Source of the DNA: Lachnospiraceae bacterium
GTDB taxonomy: Bacteria; Bacillota; Clostridia; Lachnospirales; Lachnospiraceae
Assembly (NCBI GenBank): GCA_015057505.1
Contig: SVEG01000004.1
Coordinates: forward strand, 121,607-185,606
DNA length: 64,000 nt
Reading direction: 5' to 3'
Made by a program: the position numbers and the translations under genes. Positions 1-9,187 of this stretch are shown in pieces (the stretch's first letter is position 1; every line of letters starts with the position of its first letter). The notes under the pieces are model-generated. The model was not told the DNA's origin. It did no database searches and saw only the letters and a list, made by a program, of their open reading frames with translations.

Positions 1-915
1 CAGACAAACAAAAACATAAACAAAACCTGTAAATATAACCGATACTGCCGAAGCTGCCGCATTATATAAGCCGATAGGTCCTTTTGCAAGCTTTGCCATA
101 AAGCCTGCTGAAAGAAACATTCCCGATCTCATATCGATATATTTATTACATATCAAATCCTGCTCATACATTCTTATATCTGCCGCCAACTCTTTTTTGT
201 GTCCAAGAAACCCGAAAAAGCCAAATAATCTGTTGGCTAAATTATGCGAATCAGAATTATATGCATAGTAACTTCCTGCCTTGTTAGTAAGTATCGGTGA
301 TATATTAATGATTATAATCATAACAACAGCCACTAACAAAATAAAGATAGGATTATTAAGAATGGTATATTTACCTGCACTTTCCGGAACCTTCGTTGTA
401 AATAAGCTTACCGTAAGAACTATACCACCTAAAATTGTAAAAAATGCATCTATTATACCGTCAAGACTTCCTATGATCCTGTAAAGTCCCCAACCGCCAC
501 TGTTACTATTTTGTCGAATTATAGATAAAAGATCGTGCATCTTTGTATCATCAATATCAATATAATCCATATCAAGAAGCTTCTCATTAAGAATCATCTC
601 GATCTTATAATACATTCCGGCACACTCAGTATTTCTCCACCTCTGAATAATCCATCTGACAAGTGATATAATTGCCGCAGATATAAGCGTTGCAAGCACC
701 AGTTCCTTAATTCTTGTAATATCTCTTGCTCCTGCAAGTTCTCCGATAATACGTGCCGAAAAGTAGATTCCCACATACGGAGTAAGTGCTATTACAATTG
801 CGAGAATCACTCTTGAAATAATCATTTTGGGGTATCTTTTATAAATCAACAAAAAGGCCCGAATATTCAGCTTGTATGCCTCTTTCCATGAAAGAAGCTT
901 CTTTTCATTATTCAT
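1..915 (-). CDS. ABC exporter subunit, N-terminal part (cut by window edge)
   Basis: An open frame of 305 codons starts at ATG 915 and runs off the left edge. Its start overlaps the stop of the preceding ABC gene by 8 bp (ATGAATAA), which indicates translational coupling. The visible part is the membrane domain, with several hydrophobic segments and a long loop after a WIIQRWRN motif. The nucleotide-binding domain must lie outside the window. Together with its neighbour it probably forms a heterodimeric fused membrane/ATPase exporter. The substrate is unknown; the adjacent LytTR two-component genes make a peptide plausible, which is inference. Confidence 0.8.
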   Translation of the reverse strand, partial: MNNEKKLLSWKEAYKLNIRAFLLIYKRYPKMIISRVILAIVIALTPYVGIYFSARIIGELAGARDITRIKELVLATLISAAIISLVRWIIQRWRNTECAGMYYKIEMILNEKLLDMDYIDIDDTKMHDLLSIIRQNSNSGGWGLYRIIGSLDGIIDAFFTILGGIVLTVSLFTTKVPESAGKYTILNNPIFILLVAVVMIIIINISPILTNKAGSYYAYNSDSHNLANRLFGFFGFLGHKKELAADIRMYEQDLICNKYIDMRSGMFLSAGFMAKLAKGPIGLYNAAASAVSVIFTGFVYVFVCL

Positions 916-2749
916 TTTCGATGCTCCCTTCTTTATAATACTTACTCTGTATTCCAAAAAGCTCTGCATATCTGCCGTTTAATTTAAGCAGATCCTCATG
1001 GGTCCCCTCTTCCACAATCCCTGCGCCCTCAAGCAAAATAATACGGTCACAAAAACGTGTGGAGGCTAATCTGTGTGAAATATATACCGATGACTTTCCC
1101 TTTGTCATATCATTATATTTTTTATACATGTCGGATTCAGCAATCGGGTCAAGTGCCGCAGTAGGCTCATCAAGCATAATAAACGGAGCATCCTTATACA
1201 AAGCTCTTGCAAGCATAAGTCTTTGCGTCTCACCACCCGAAAGCATAATTGCATCATCATATATCTCTCTGTTTAACAAGGTCTCATACTCTTTCTCCAA
1301 TGATTTAACCTTCTCGCCAAGTCCTGCATCTGCAATACATGCTTTCACACGCTCCATGTCAATATTATCATCCGTCTGTGCAACATTCATTGCAATTGAA
1401 CCTGCAAGTAGCGAAAACTCCTGGAAAACAGCTGAAAACATACGATAATAATCTCTTCTGTTATAATCACGTATATCCTTGCCATCAAGTAAAACCCTGC
1501 CTTCAGTAGGATCCAGATATCCACACATAAGCTTAACAAGCGTCGTTTTACCTGCCCCGTTAAGTCCGACTACTGCAAGCTTTTCTCCCGGATGTAGTGT
1601 AAGAGTTATACTTTTTAGTATATCCTTGTCACTTTCCGGATATCTGAAGGATACATTTTCGAGCTTTAATTCATACTTTTTCGTATTGTCAGGTGTTATA
1701 GCCTCTCCTGATTCAAACTTAAAAGCCTCCGGATATTCAAGACATTCTCGTACATTTGAAAGGTCTAAGCCCTGCTTATGTAAGGTACTTAAATTACCGA
1801 GTATACCTGTAACCCATGAACTAAAACCACCGACTGCCGAAAAATAAAGCAAAAACTCTGCAGCAGTAAGCCCGTTTTCAAGCACCAAATTAATTAAATA
1901 TATATAAGCAATACCGTTTCTTACAAATGCAAGTACAATATCAATTATGTTTGTAATAATATAAACGCACTGCACTCTTTTATGAAAGGCCATGTACAGC
2001 TTCATTGACTTTGCATAAAGTTCTTCAAGCCAAGCCTTTAAGCCAAAAATCCTAATATCTTTTGACGCGTTGTAATCTGACACAACATCTCGAATATATT
2101 GCATCTTCTTTTCATAATCTGCAACCTCATCACGATGAACATATTCGTATGTATTTATTTTTTTATTAATGTAATATCCTATTATTGTTGTTATAAGTAT
2201 AACTGCAACCATAAAAATATTAACTGACGATAAAAGCATCAAATACAACAAAAAGCCGAGACAGTTTGTAACAAAAGACTCCAAGGTTCCCCAAATTGCT
2301 TCTGTAGCCTTGTCATTAGAATTCGTTGTATCAAAGCTTTTCCCGAGCAGCTTTATAAACTTCTCATCATTAATATTACTATAGGAGGTTGTCATTGCTT
2401 TGTTATTTATTCTTTTGACAACCATCATTCGAACAGTAACTCTTCCGAATAAATTATTCGAATTAATATAAGCTGTAAGTGCCTGACATAACATCATTGC
2501 AGTAACAAATAATATGATTGTTATAATCATCTCCGACACAGGAGCCTTTCTCTCGACTGTCGAAAGTATCATTGGCGATATATATAGGTTAATTAACGAA
2601 GAAGCAACCGCAAGCAATGCAGATATTAACACTATTGCAAGCACCTTCTTCTCCTTTTCCTTCCATGCCAATTTAATCATAAATCCGGCATTCTGCCACA
2701 TATTATATTTGGGTTTCGGAGCCTTCTCTTTTTTCTTTTCAGAGCTCAC
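908..2749 (-). CDS. ABC transporter, fused membrane domain and ATPase
   Basis: The protein has 613 residues. An N-terminal membrane domain of about 340 residues is followed by a complete nucleotide-binding domain. Walker A is GLNGAGKTTL near residue 395, the signature is LSGGE near 502, and Walker B is FIMLDEPTAALDP near 523, so the ATPase should be active. The start is GTG with AAGGTGG upstream. The length and layout fit type-IV exporters. It overlaps the next ABC gene by 8 bp, so the two are expected to work as a pair. A terminator and a candidate LytTR-controlled promoter separate it from the kinase gene upstream. Confidence 0.9.
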   Translation of the reverse strand: MSSEKKKEKAPKPKYNMWQNAGFMIKLAWKEKEKKVLAIVLISALLAVASSLINLYISPMILSTVERKAPVSEMIITIILFVTAMMLCQALTAYINSNNLFGRVTVRMMVVKRINNKAMTTSYSNINDEKFIKLLGKSFDTTNSNDKATEAIWGTLESFVTNCLGFLLYLMLLSSVNIFMVAVILITTIIGYYINKKINTYEYVHRDEVADYEKKMQYIRDVVSDYNASKDIRIFGLKAWLEELYAKSMKLYMAFHKRVQCVYIITNIIDIVLAFVRNGIAYIYLINLVLENGLTAAEFLLYFSAVGGFSSWVTGILGNLSTLHKQGLDLSNVRECLEYPEAFKFESGEAITPDNTKKYELKLENVSFRYPESDKDILKSITLTLHPGEKLAVVGLNGAGKTTLVKLMCGYLDPTEGRVLLDGKDIRDYNRRDYYRMFSAVFQEFSLLAGSIAMNVAQTDDNIDMERVKACIADAGLGEKVKSLEKEYETLLNREIYDDAIMLSGGETQRLMLARALYKDAPFIMLDEPTAALDPIAESDMYKKYNDMTKGKSSVYISHRLASTRFCDRIILLEGAGIVEEGTHEDLLKLNGRYAELFGIQSKYYKEGSIENE

Positions 2750-2775
2750 TTATACCACCTTCCCTTCTTGAATGT

Positions 2776-2843
2776 AGTATATAACAAAATTTTTCTTGTT
2801 TATATTTTCGGGGATAAATTGTAAAAATCAGGGGATGAATTGT
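2776..2843 (-). promoter_or_regulatory. Candidate LytTR-activated promoter of the ABC pair
   Basis: On the minus strand two 9-base direct repeats, ACAATTCAT (2835-2843) and ACAATTTAT (2814-2822), are spaced with a 21-bp period. That is the geometry known for AgrA/ComE-type LytTR regulators. Ten bases on lies a poor -35 (TATAAA, 2799-2804), then a 17-bp spacer and a good -10 (TATACT, 2776-2781). A weak -35 next to the repeats suits activator dependence. Binding by the neighbouring regulator is inferred. Confidence 0.5.
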
Positions 2844-2857
2844 TAAAACTCATCCCC
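2822..2857 (-). terminator. Terminator after the kinase gene
   Basis: GGGGATGA (minus strand) pairs with TCATCCCC across an 11-base loop, with TGATTTTTA following. The stem begins 1 bp after the kinase stop. It shares bases with the upstream LytTR-like repeat. Confidence 0.7.
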
Positions 2858-2858
2858 T

Positions 2859-3521
2859 TTACTTCTGCGGAAGCAATATCTCGGTAGTAAATGCACCGTC
2901 CTCACTGTTACGTGACAGGTATCCACCGTATCGTTCCACAATATCATCTATTCTCACGAGACCAAAACCATGGCCTTTCCCTTTTGTTGTCTTAAAAATA
3001 CTTCCCGATTTCTTCTGCTTCTTCGTCGCCGTAAAATTGGTAAATGACATATAAAGCTGGGTATTCTTCATATCCATATACACTCGTATCATACGCTCGC
3101 CCTCAGGCAAAGTAAGCGAAGCCTCTATTGCATTGTCAAAGAGATTGCCTATGATAACACACAAATCTATCTCTGATATCGTAAGTGCCACAGGGATATG
3201 TGCATCTGCCTTAACAGGCACATTCTTTGATTTTGCAAGTGAAATCTTACTGTTAACTATGGCATCAACCATTTTATTACCGGTCTTGATAACCGTATCG
3301 ACCGTTTTCAAATCAATATCCAGCTTATCAAGATAGGCATTTATAGAATCCAAATCACCTTCTGCCGCGTAAGCCTTCATCGTCTGAATATGATTGCGGT
3401 AATCATGTCTCCAGCCTCTGATTTGCTTATACATATTCTCAACCTCGGCATAATGAGTTTCTATAAGTTCACGCTGATATGCCGCTATATGCTTGTCTAT
3501 TCTTTTTGAAATTAGTGACAT
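2859..3521 (-). CDS. GHKL sensor histidine kinase without membrane domain
   Basis: The protein has 220 residues. A short N-terminal helix leads to WRHDYRNH near residues 37-44, the phospho-acceptor histidine region typical of AgrC/SpoOB-like kinases. A GHKL ATPase follows, with an N-box-like LFDNAIEAS near 130 and a glycine box GKGHGFGL near 183. Classic AgrC-type kinases carry six or more transmembrane helices; none is present here. The start ATG has AAAGGAA upstream. It lies 49 bp downstream of the LytTR regulator and should form the two-component pair with it. Its input signal is unknown. Confidence 0.88.
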   Translation of the reverse strand: MSLISKRIDKHIAAYQRELIETHYAEVENMYKQIRGWRHDYRNHIQTMKAYAAEGDLDSINAYLDKLDIDLKTVDTVIKTGNKMVDAIVNSKISLAKSKNVPVKADAHIPVALTISEIDLCVIIGNLFDNAIEASLTLPEGERMIRVYMDMKNTQLYMSFTNFTATKKQKKSGSIFKTTKGKGHGFGLVRIDDIVERYGGYLSRNSEDGAFTTEILLPQK

Positions 3522-3570
3522 GGCACTATTCCTTTCTTTGAAAATTAACTAAAATACTGTCTTCTCCGTT

Positions 3571-4269
3571 TTAAAAGAACTTAATAAACGCCCTGTTAAG
3601 CGGCTCATAAAGCCCTCTTGAAAGAGGAATTACTATTTCGCCTTTAAGTACTACCTCCGTCTTGGTAACCTTACGTATGTAATGCATATTTACGATATAT
3701 GAACGTCCCGTCTTAAAAAAGCCCTCATCCAGCTTCTTTTCTATGCCTGAAAGTGTTGTTTTCACAGATATTTCTTCTGTCGCATGAATCGTAACATAAT
3801 TGGCACGAACCTCAATATACCTAATCTCATAAAGAGGAATTCTTACCATACCGCCCGGCAAATCAAATATTAGTGCCGCTTCATTTTTCTTAAGCTTCTC
3901 ACAGGCACGGTCAAGCACTGCCATTAATTTATCTGCATGTACAGGCTTAAGAATATAATTAAGTGCCTCTACATCATATCCGTCGGCAATGTAATCATTA
4001 TATCCCGTAATGAATATAATCTGTATCTCGCGATTCTGCCTGCGAACCCTCCTTGCGAGTTCCACACCATTCATTGCGCCCATCTCTATATCAAGAAGAA
4101 GTATATCGTAATCACTTTCATCATCATAATGAAAAAGAAACTCTTCTGCCGATTGAAAATCTTTTATTGTAACAGAATGTCCTTTACCGGATGCCCAATC
4201 CTTAACAATGGAACTTATATACTCAATATCCTCTTTCCTATCATCACATATTGCAATTTTGTAATTCAT
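3571..4269 (-). CDS. LytTR-family response regulator
   Basis: An N-terminal receiver domain (IAICDD at the start, phospho-acceptor Asp in LLLDIEMG near residue 58) is joined to a C-terminal LytTR DNA-binding domain (from about residue 130). A GTG at 4278 is in frame, but the ATG at 4269 has AGGG six bases upstream and begins MNYKIAICDD as is usual for the family, so ATG is chosen. It is transcribed with the kinase downstream. The likely target is the ABC promoter, where LytTR-like direct repeats occur. Confidence 0.9.
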   Translation of the reverse strand: MNYKIAICDDRKEDIEYISSIVKDWASGKGHSVTIKDFQSAEEFLFHYDDESDYDILLLDIEMGAMNGVELARRVRRQNREIQIIFITGYNDYIADGYDVEALNYILKPVHADKLMAVLDRACEKLKKNEAALIFDLPGGMVRIPLYEIRYIEVRANYVTIHATEEISVKTTLSGIEKKLDEGFFKTGRSYIVNMHYIRKVTKTEVVLKGEIVIPLSRGLYEPLNRAFIKFF

Positions 4270-4286
4270 ATCTTTCACCCTGCTTA

Positions 4287-4315
4287 ATTATAGCAACATA
4301 AAAAATACACGTCAA
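4287..4315 (-). promoter_or_regulatory. Promoter of the two-component genes
   Basis: On the minus strand TTGACG (4310-4315) is followed by a 17-bp spacer and TATAAT (4287-4292). The expected start near 4280 leaves a leader of only about 11 bases before ATG 4269, just enough for the ribosome site. Confidence 0.75.
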
Positions 4316-4353
4316 TAAAAATGCGTTTAGAGCTTTTATCTCCAAACGCATTT
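4313..4353 (-). terminator. Terminator of icd
   Basis: AAATGCGTTT pairs with AAACGCATTT, extended by GAG/CTC inside, and is followed on the minus strand by TTTTATT. It ends the citrate synthase-gntR-icd operon and overlaps the promoter of the next unit. Confidence 0.85.
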
Positions 4354-4377
4354 CTTTTACTATTTTTAATTTACAGC

Positions 4378-5583
4378 TTAAACCAGTTTTTCAAGATTAG
4401 CTCTTATAGCCTTAATAAACTCCTCACTGTTAAGTGTCTCCACATTATCAAGTGTTGAAAGACAAGCAAGGTCTCCTGTCATCTTGCCTGACTCAATTGT
4501 ATCGATACAAGCCTTTTCAAGCTTATCTGCAAATTCCATAAGCTCAGGAAGCTTATCCATCTCACCTCTTTTACGAAGTGCTCCCGACCATGCAAAGATT
4601 GTCGCGATAGGATTGGTTGATGTCTTCTCTCCTTTAAGGTGCCTGTAATAATGTCTCTGAACTGTTCCGTGAGCAGCCTCATATTCATATACACCGCTCG
4701 GGGATACAAGAACTGATGTCATCATGGAAAGTGAACCGAATGCCGTAGCAACCATATCACTCATAACGTCACCGTCGTAATTCTTGCAAGCCCAGATATA
4801 TCCACCCTCTGAACGGATTACTCTTGCAACTGCATCATCAATCAAAGTATAGAAATATTCGATTCCGAGAGCCTCAAATTTCTCTTTGTACTCGTTATCG
4901 TAGATTTCCTGGAAAATATCCTTGAAAGTATGGTCGTATTTCTTAGAAATTGTATCCTTTGTCGCAAACCACAAATCCTGCTTTGTATCAAGTGCATAAT
5001 TAAAACAGCTTCTTGCAAAGCTTTCGATTGAGTCATTTTTATTGTGCATACCCTGAACAATACCTGCGCCCTCGAATGTATGTATGAGTTCTCTTGACTC
5101 TCCGTCCGCACCTGTATAAACAAGCTCAACCTTACCTGCTGCCGGAATCTTCATTTCGCTTGCCTTATAAACATCACCATAAGCATGTCTTGCGATTGTA
5201 ATGGGCTTCTTCCATGTCTTAACGTAAGGCTCGATACCTTTTACAAGAATCGGCGCTCTGAAAACTGTACCATCAAGAATTGCACGGATTGTACCGTTTG
5301 GACTCTTCCACATCTCTTTAAGGTTATATTCTTTAACACGTGCTGCATTAGGTGTGATTGTTGCACACTTAACCGCAACACCGTATTTGATTGTTGCATT
5401 TGCTGAATCCACTGTTATCTGATCATCTGTCTCGTTACGCTTCTCAAGACCAAGATCATAATACTCCGTCTTTAAATCTACGAAAGGATATAATAACTCA
5501 TCCTTAATCATTGTCCAGAGGACTCTGGTCATCTCATCTCCGTCCATCTCTACGAGCGGAGTTGTCATTTGAATCTTTGCCAT
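4378..5583 (-). CDS. icd: NADP-dependent isocitrate dehydrogenase
   Basis: Converts isocitrate to 2-oxoglutarate and CO2 with reduction of NADP, in the cytoplasm. The 401-residue length and motifs such as [16 protein letters not shown] and [14 protein letters not shown] fit the eukaryote-like homodimeric class of isocitrate dehydrogenase rather than the E. coli Icd class. The start ATG has GGAGAT upstream. It is the last gene of a three-gene operon with a citrate synthase-like enzyme and a GntR regulator, which points to glutamate-precursor synthesis by a partial oxidative TCA branch. Aconitase is not in the window. Confidence 0.95.
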   Translation of the reverse strand: MAKIQMTTPLVEMDGDEMTRVLWTMIKDELLYPFVDLKTEYYDLGLEKRNETDDQITVDSANATIKYGVAVKCATITPNAARVKEYNLKEMWKSPNGTIRAILDGTVFRAPILVKGIEPYVKTWKKPITIARHAYGDVYKASEMKIPAAGKVELVYTGADGESRELIHTFEGAGIVQGMHNKNDSIESFARSCFNYALDTKQDLWFATKDTISKKYDHTFKDIFQEIYDNEYKEKFEALGIEYFYTLIDDAVARVIRSEGGYIWACKNYDGDVMSDMVATAFGSLSMMTSVLVSPSGVYEYEAAHGTVQRHYYRHLKGEKTSTNPIATIFAWSGALRKRGEMDKLPELMEFADKLEKACIDTIESGKMTGDLACLSTLDNVETLNSEEFIKAIRANLEKLV

Positions 5584-5599
5584 TTTTGTATCTCCTTTT

Positions 5600-6274
5600 T
5601 TAGTTTTTCTCTGCTTTTGCCAGAAGGTTTTCCAAACCGTAATTCTTAATATTATTCATCGTATTAAGCACGTGTGCAGTTGCAAGCCTCTCGGCTTCCC
5701 CAGCATTTTTATCCTTGATTGCGTTAAGGATATTGCGATGCTCACCGTTGGACTTATATGCCCTGCCTTCTGTCGCTATCGTAACCCTGCGCACTCGCTG
5801 AATATAATGATGATAATCGGACAAAAGATGATTTATGGTCTTGCTACCTGAAGCCTCATAAAGAATCTCATGGAAACGGCTGTCAAGTTCAAAAACCTTA
5901 TTAAAATCGCCTTTTGTTGCATAATATTCCGACAAATCAACATTTTCTTCAAGTGATTTAAGTTGTTCGTCCGTTATCGCTTCAACGGCCCATCTTGTAC
6001 ATAAACCTTCAAGAAGTGAACGAATCTCATAAATATCCCGGATATCCTTAAGCGATATTCCCTCAACATACGCGCCCTTGTTCGGTATAATACTAACAAG
6101 TCCTTCGAGTTCAAGCTGTCTGAGTGCCTCTCGCACCGGTGTCCTGCTGACCCCGAGTTCATTGCCTATTGCTATTTCTTTAAGTTCTTCTCCCTTTTCA
6201 TACTTTCCCGAGAGAATATCCTCACGAATCGTATGAAAAACTCTGCCTCTCAGCGAGTATTCATGTCCTTCCAC
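5600..6274 (-). CDS. GntR-family regulator (FadR/FCD type)
   Basis: The protein has 224 residues. The N-terminal winged helix-turn-helix contains [20 protein letters not shown] near residues 34-53. The C-terminal helical FCD-type ligand domain spans about residues 80-215. The start is GTG with a strong GGAGG. It sits between the citrate synthase-like gene and icd with gaps of 14 and 16 bp. The operon promoter carries a palindrome, ATTGTATACAAT, of the form FCD regulators bind, so autoregulation in response to a pathway metabolite is likely but inferred. Confidence 0.88.
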   Translation of the reverse strand: MEGHEYSLRGRVFHTIREDILSGKYEKGEELKEIAIGNELGVSRTPVREALRQLELEGLVSIIPNKGAYVEGISLKDIRDIYEIRSLLEGLCTRWAVEAITDEQLKSLEENVDLSEYYATKGDFNKVFELDSRFHEILYEASGSKTINHLLSDYHHYIQRVRRVTIATEGRAYKSNGEHRNILNAIKDKNAGEAERLATAHVLNTMNNIKNYGLENLLAKAEKN

Positions 6275-6288
6275 TTTATCGCCTCCGT

Positions 6289-7677
6289 TTAAAGTGTAAT
6301 TCCAAGTGATTTACATGTCTCTGCAATTATCTCTTCAAGCTCAAAATCTGCAATTACAGTAACACGACCGTCATCATACTGCTTATCAACCCATTCCTTA
6401 ACCTTGATTACCAAAAGGTCAGTTTTTGAAACCTGCTTATCGTCCTTTAACTTGTAATATGTATTAATCCAGTGTGCGATACCTGCAAGTCCTGAAGTAT
6501 TGGATACCGCAACCATAACAGGTCTGTTAAGGAATTTATCAGTATCGAAAATATTGTATATCTCTTCATTCTTAAGTAAACCGTCAGCATGAATTCCTGC
6601 TCTTGTTACGTTGAAGTTCTTACCTACAAACGGTGTACGACCCGGAATCTTATAACCGATTTCTTTCTGATAATATTCTGCAATCTCTGTAATAACGGTT
6701 GTATCCATTCCGTCAAGCGTACCCTTAAGCTGTGCATACTCAAATACCATGGCCTCTGTAGGTGTATTACCTGTTCTCTCGCCGATACCGAGAAGCGAAC
6801 AGTTTACACCGCCGGCACCATAAAGCCACGCTGTTGTAGAGTTAACAACTGCTTTATAGAAGTCATTATGTCCATGCCATTCAAGATGCTCTGACGGTAC
6901 ATCAGCATGTGTTGTAAGACCATACATAATACCCTGAACAGAACGAGGAATAACCGCACCTGAGAAGTTAACGCCGTAACCCATAGTATCACATGCACGA
7001 ATTCTTACCGGAATCTTGTACTCATCCTTAAGCTTCATAAGCTCAAGTGCGAACGGAATTACAAAACCGTAAATGTCAGAACGTGTAATATCTTCAAAAT
7101 GACAACGAGGACTGATACCTGTCTCGAGGCACTCACGAACTATGCTTAAATAATGTTCCATAGCCTGCTTTCTTGTCATCTTCATCTTATAGAAAATATG
7201 ATAATCTGAACAGCTTACGAGAATACCTGTCTCCTTAAGCCCCATAGCTTTAACAAGCTCGAAATCCTTCTTATTGGCACGTATCCAGCTTGAAATCTGA
7301 GGAAACTCATAACCTCTCTCAAGACACTTCTCTACAGCCTCTCTGTCCTTCTTACTATATAAGAAAAACTCACTCTGACGGATAATTCCGTTAGGACCGC
7401 CAAGTTTATGTAAATAATCATAAAGTCTTACAATCTGCTCTGTTGAATACGGTGCTCTTGACTGCTGACCGTCTCTGAAGGTTGTATCTGTTATGTAAAT
7501 ATCTTCCGGCATATTATGCGGCACAACTCTGTTGTTAAATGCAATCTTCGGCACTTCATCATAAGGGAAAAGTGAACGGAATACATTAGGTTCACTAACA
7601 TCATTCAAATGGTAAATATGCTCTTCAAGACTTAATAAATTAGTATGTTTGTCAATACTTACTTTTCTTTCATCCAT
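6289..7677 (-). CDS. Probable Re-citrate synthase (isopropylmalate/homocitrate synthase family)
   Basis: The 462-residue protein begins with a DRE-TIM metallolyase barrel. ITDTTFRDGQQSR holds the catalytic Arg-Asp, and HGHNDFYKAVVNS holds the metal-binding His pair. By sequence it could be called homocitrate or isopropylmalate synthase, but it lacks the long C-terminal LeuA regulatory domain and is cotranscribed with icd. Family knowledge (Re-citrate synthase of Clostridium kluyveri) then favours condensation of acetyl-CoA and oxaloacetate to citrate. The start is ATG 7677, nine bases after AGGAG, rather than an upstream in-frame ATG. Substrate is inferred from context. Confidence 0.72.
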   Translation of the reverse strand: MDERKVSIDKHTNLLSLEEHIYHLNDVSEPNVFRSLFPYDEVPKIAFNNRVVPHNMPEDIYITDTTFRDGQQSRAPYSTEQIVRLYDYLHKLGGPNGIIRQSEFFLYSKKDREAVEKCLERGYEFPQISSWIRANKKDFELVKAMGLKETGILVSCSDYHIFYKMKMTRKQAMEHYLSIVRECLETGISPRCHFEDITRSDIYGFVIPFALELMKLKDEYKIPVRIRACDTMGYGVNFSGAVIPRSVQGIMYGLTTHADVPSEHLEWHGHNDFYKAVVNSTTAWLYGAGGVNCSLLGIGERTGNTPTEAMVFEYAQLKGTLDGMDTTVITEIAEYYQKEIGYKIPGRTPFVGKNFNVTRAGIHADGLLKNEEIYNIFDTDKFLNRPVMVAVSNTSGLAGIAHWINTYYKLKDDKQVSKTDLLVIKVKEWVDKQYDDGRVTVIADFELEEIIAETCKSLGITL

Positions 7678-7720
7678 TGAAAAGAACTCCTCTCTTATTA
7701 AATTTCTAATCATTGGTATA

Positions 7721-7749
7721 ATTGTATACAATCATACATGTATTGTCAA
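7721..7749 (-). promoter_or_regulatory. Promoter and GntR-type operator of the citrate operon
   Basis: On the minus strand TTGACA (7744-7749), a 17-bp spacer and TACAAT (7721-7726) form a near-consensus promoter. The perfect palindrome ATTGTATACAAT (7721-7732) covers the -10 and a second, ATACATGTAT (7734-7743), fills the rest of the spacer. Both resemble FCD-GntR sites (TGTATACA, TACATGTA), so repression by the operon's own GntR is expected. Confidence 0.7.
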
Positions 7750-7780
7750 GTATATTGTTACCTTTTTCATATAATATTTT

Positions 7781-7823
7781 CCAAAAAATAAATGACCGCT
7801 CATCCTCATAGGATAAACGGTCA
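7781..7823 (-). terminator. Terminator after the 55-residue ORF
   Basis: TGACCG...CGGTCA with inner ATCC/GGAT forms a stem followed on the minus strand by TTTATTTTTTGG. Confidence 0.8.
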
Positions 7824-7831
7824 ATTTTAAC

Positions 7832-7999
7832 TTATTCTTCTTTTCCAAGTGCATCAAGATTAACAATTGTCTCCTTTAACTTCTCACAAATCGCCTGTAT
7901 ACTCTCCTCATGTTCATCTGCCTTTAGGCTCTCGAGTTCCTTCATGGCACTCTCTAATTTATTGTTTACCGATATAATTACCTTCTTATCGTAATCCAT
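7832..7999 (-). CDS. Small conserved-looking protein, 55 residues, unknown function
   Basis: ATG 7999 follows GGAGG at good spacing, so this start is chosen over an upstream in-frame codon. The product begins MDYDKKVIISVNNKLESA. It is acidic, rich in Glu, Lys and Leu, and probably helical, with no cysteines and no membrane segment. It has its own terminator and is flanked by independent units. I do not recognise a family. Confidence 0.65.
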   Translation of the reverse strand: MDYDKKVIISVNNKLESAMKELESLKADEHEESIQAICEKLKETIVNLDALGKEE

Positions 8000-8153
8000 A
8001 ACAAAAACCTCCTCCACAGGTTAAGTTTTATCTGCAATTCTATTTTAACATCTTTATATCAATGACACAAGTCTTTTTCCATTTTATTGCATTTTTATTT
8101 GTAATATTATATAATATATATATTGTTTTTATTTTTGCTTGGAGGAATACTTC

Positions 8154-9137
8154 ATGACTCATTTAGAAAAGCTTTTAGCACACATTCATCATAATCATGT
8201 ATACATTCAGACACACGATTTTCCTGATGCAGATGCTATAGGCAGTGCATTCGGAATTCAATATCTGCTCAAATTATACAATATAGATTCCACAATCTGC
8301 TATCGCGGTAAAATTGACCGCTCATATTTAAGTAAGATGCTTGTTGCTCTTGATATTGAACTTTATAACATTAAAAACATTGATGATATAACAAGTGAGG
8401 ACTCCATAATCCTTGTGGATTCTCAAAAGGGCAACTCTAATCTGCTTAATTTTACCTGTACCAATGTTTTCTGCATCGACCACCATCCTACATTCTTGGC
8501 ATCCGACTATATATACAGTGATATTAGAGCCGATATCGGCGCATGTTCATCCATTATCGCAAGTTATTTTTTTGAATCCGGCATTCCTATTCCGTGTAAT
8601 GTTGCTACCGCGATTTTGTACGGTATTAAGGTCGACACCGCAAATCTTACAAGACATGTATCAGACCTTGATCTTGATATGTTTTACCAAATGTTCAAAC
8701 TTGCCGATATTGCACTTACAAAGTCATTTGACACAAGCACCCTGCAGTTTAATGATTTGACCGCATATGCACATGCAATCAACAGTATCCAGGTTTATGA
8801 TGACATTAGTTTTACAAACACAGGTATCAATTGTCCTGAAGCCCTGATTGCCAACATCTCCGACTTCATGCTTTCACTCTCTGAGGTATCTCTTTCAATT
8901 GTCTACTCTCTTCGCAATGACGGTATCAAACTTTCCCTGCGAAGCGATAATGCCAAATATGACGTGGGTCAGATTATCAACTACGCCCTTAAAGGTATCG
9001 GCAACGGCGGCGGACACAGCACTATGGCAGGCGGTTTTGTAGAATGCAATCACGATAACGGCAAATCCACTCGAATGTTCATCGCCCAGATTGAAGAACG
9101 TATTTTTAAAGCAATTGATGAATTATGTAAAAAGTAA
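8154..9137 (+). CDS. DHH/DHHA1 phosphoesterase (NrnA-like)
   Basis: The protein has 327 residues from ATG 8154, which follows GGAGG; an in-frame TTG at 8139 lies before the ribosome site and is rejected. DHH-domain metal ligands are visible as HDFPDADAIGS near residue 20, IILVDSQ, and CIDHHPT near 110. The C-terminal DHHA1 domain has GNGGGHSTMAGG near 285. Relatives degrade short oligoribonucleotides (nanoRNA) and pAp in the cytoplasm; some hydrolyse cyclic dinucleotides. There is no membrane or sensor domain, so an NrnA-like role is favoured over GdpP. Confidence 0.82.
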   Translation: MTHLEKLLAHIHHNHVYIQTHDFPDADAIGSAFGIQYLLKLYNIDSTICYRGKIDRSYLSKMLVALDIELYNIKNIDDITSEDSIILVDSQKGNSNLLNFTCTNVFCIDHHPTFLASDYIYSDIRADIGACSSIIASYFFESGIPIPCNVATAILYGIKVDTANLTRHVSDLDLDMFYQMFKLADIALTKSFDTSTLQFNDLTAYAHAINSIQVYDDISFTNTGINCPEALIANISDFMLSLSEVSLSIVYSLRNDGIKLSLRSDNAKYDVGQIINYALKGIGNGGGHSTMAGGFVECNHDNGKSTRMFIAQIEERIFKAIDELCKK

Positions 9138-9166
9138 TTGCAAAACAAAAAAACATTTGATATAAT
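9138..9166 (+). promoter_or_regulatory. Promoter of tRNA-Thr
   Basis: TTGCAA (9138-9143), a 17-bp spacer and TATAAT (9161-9166). The -35 box starts directly after the stop codon of the DHH gene, and the tRNA begins 22 bases after the -10. Confidence 0.75.
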
Positions 9167-9187
9167 TACTTTTGTTGTTTATAACAA

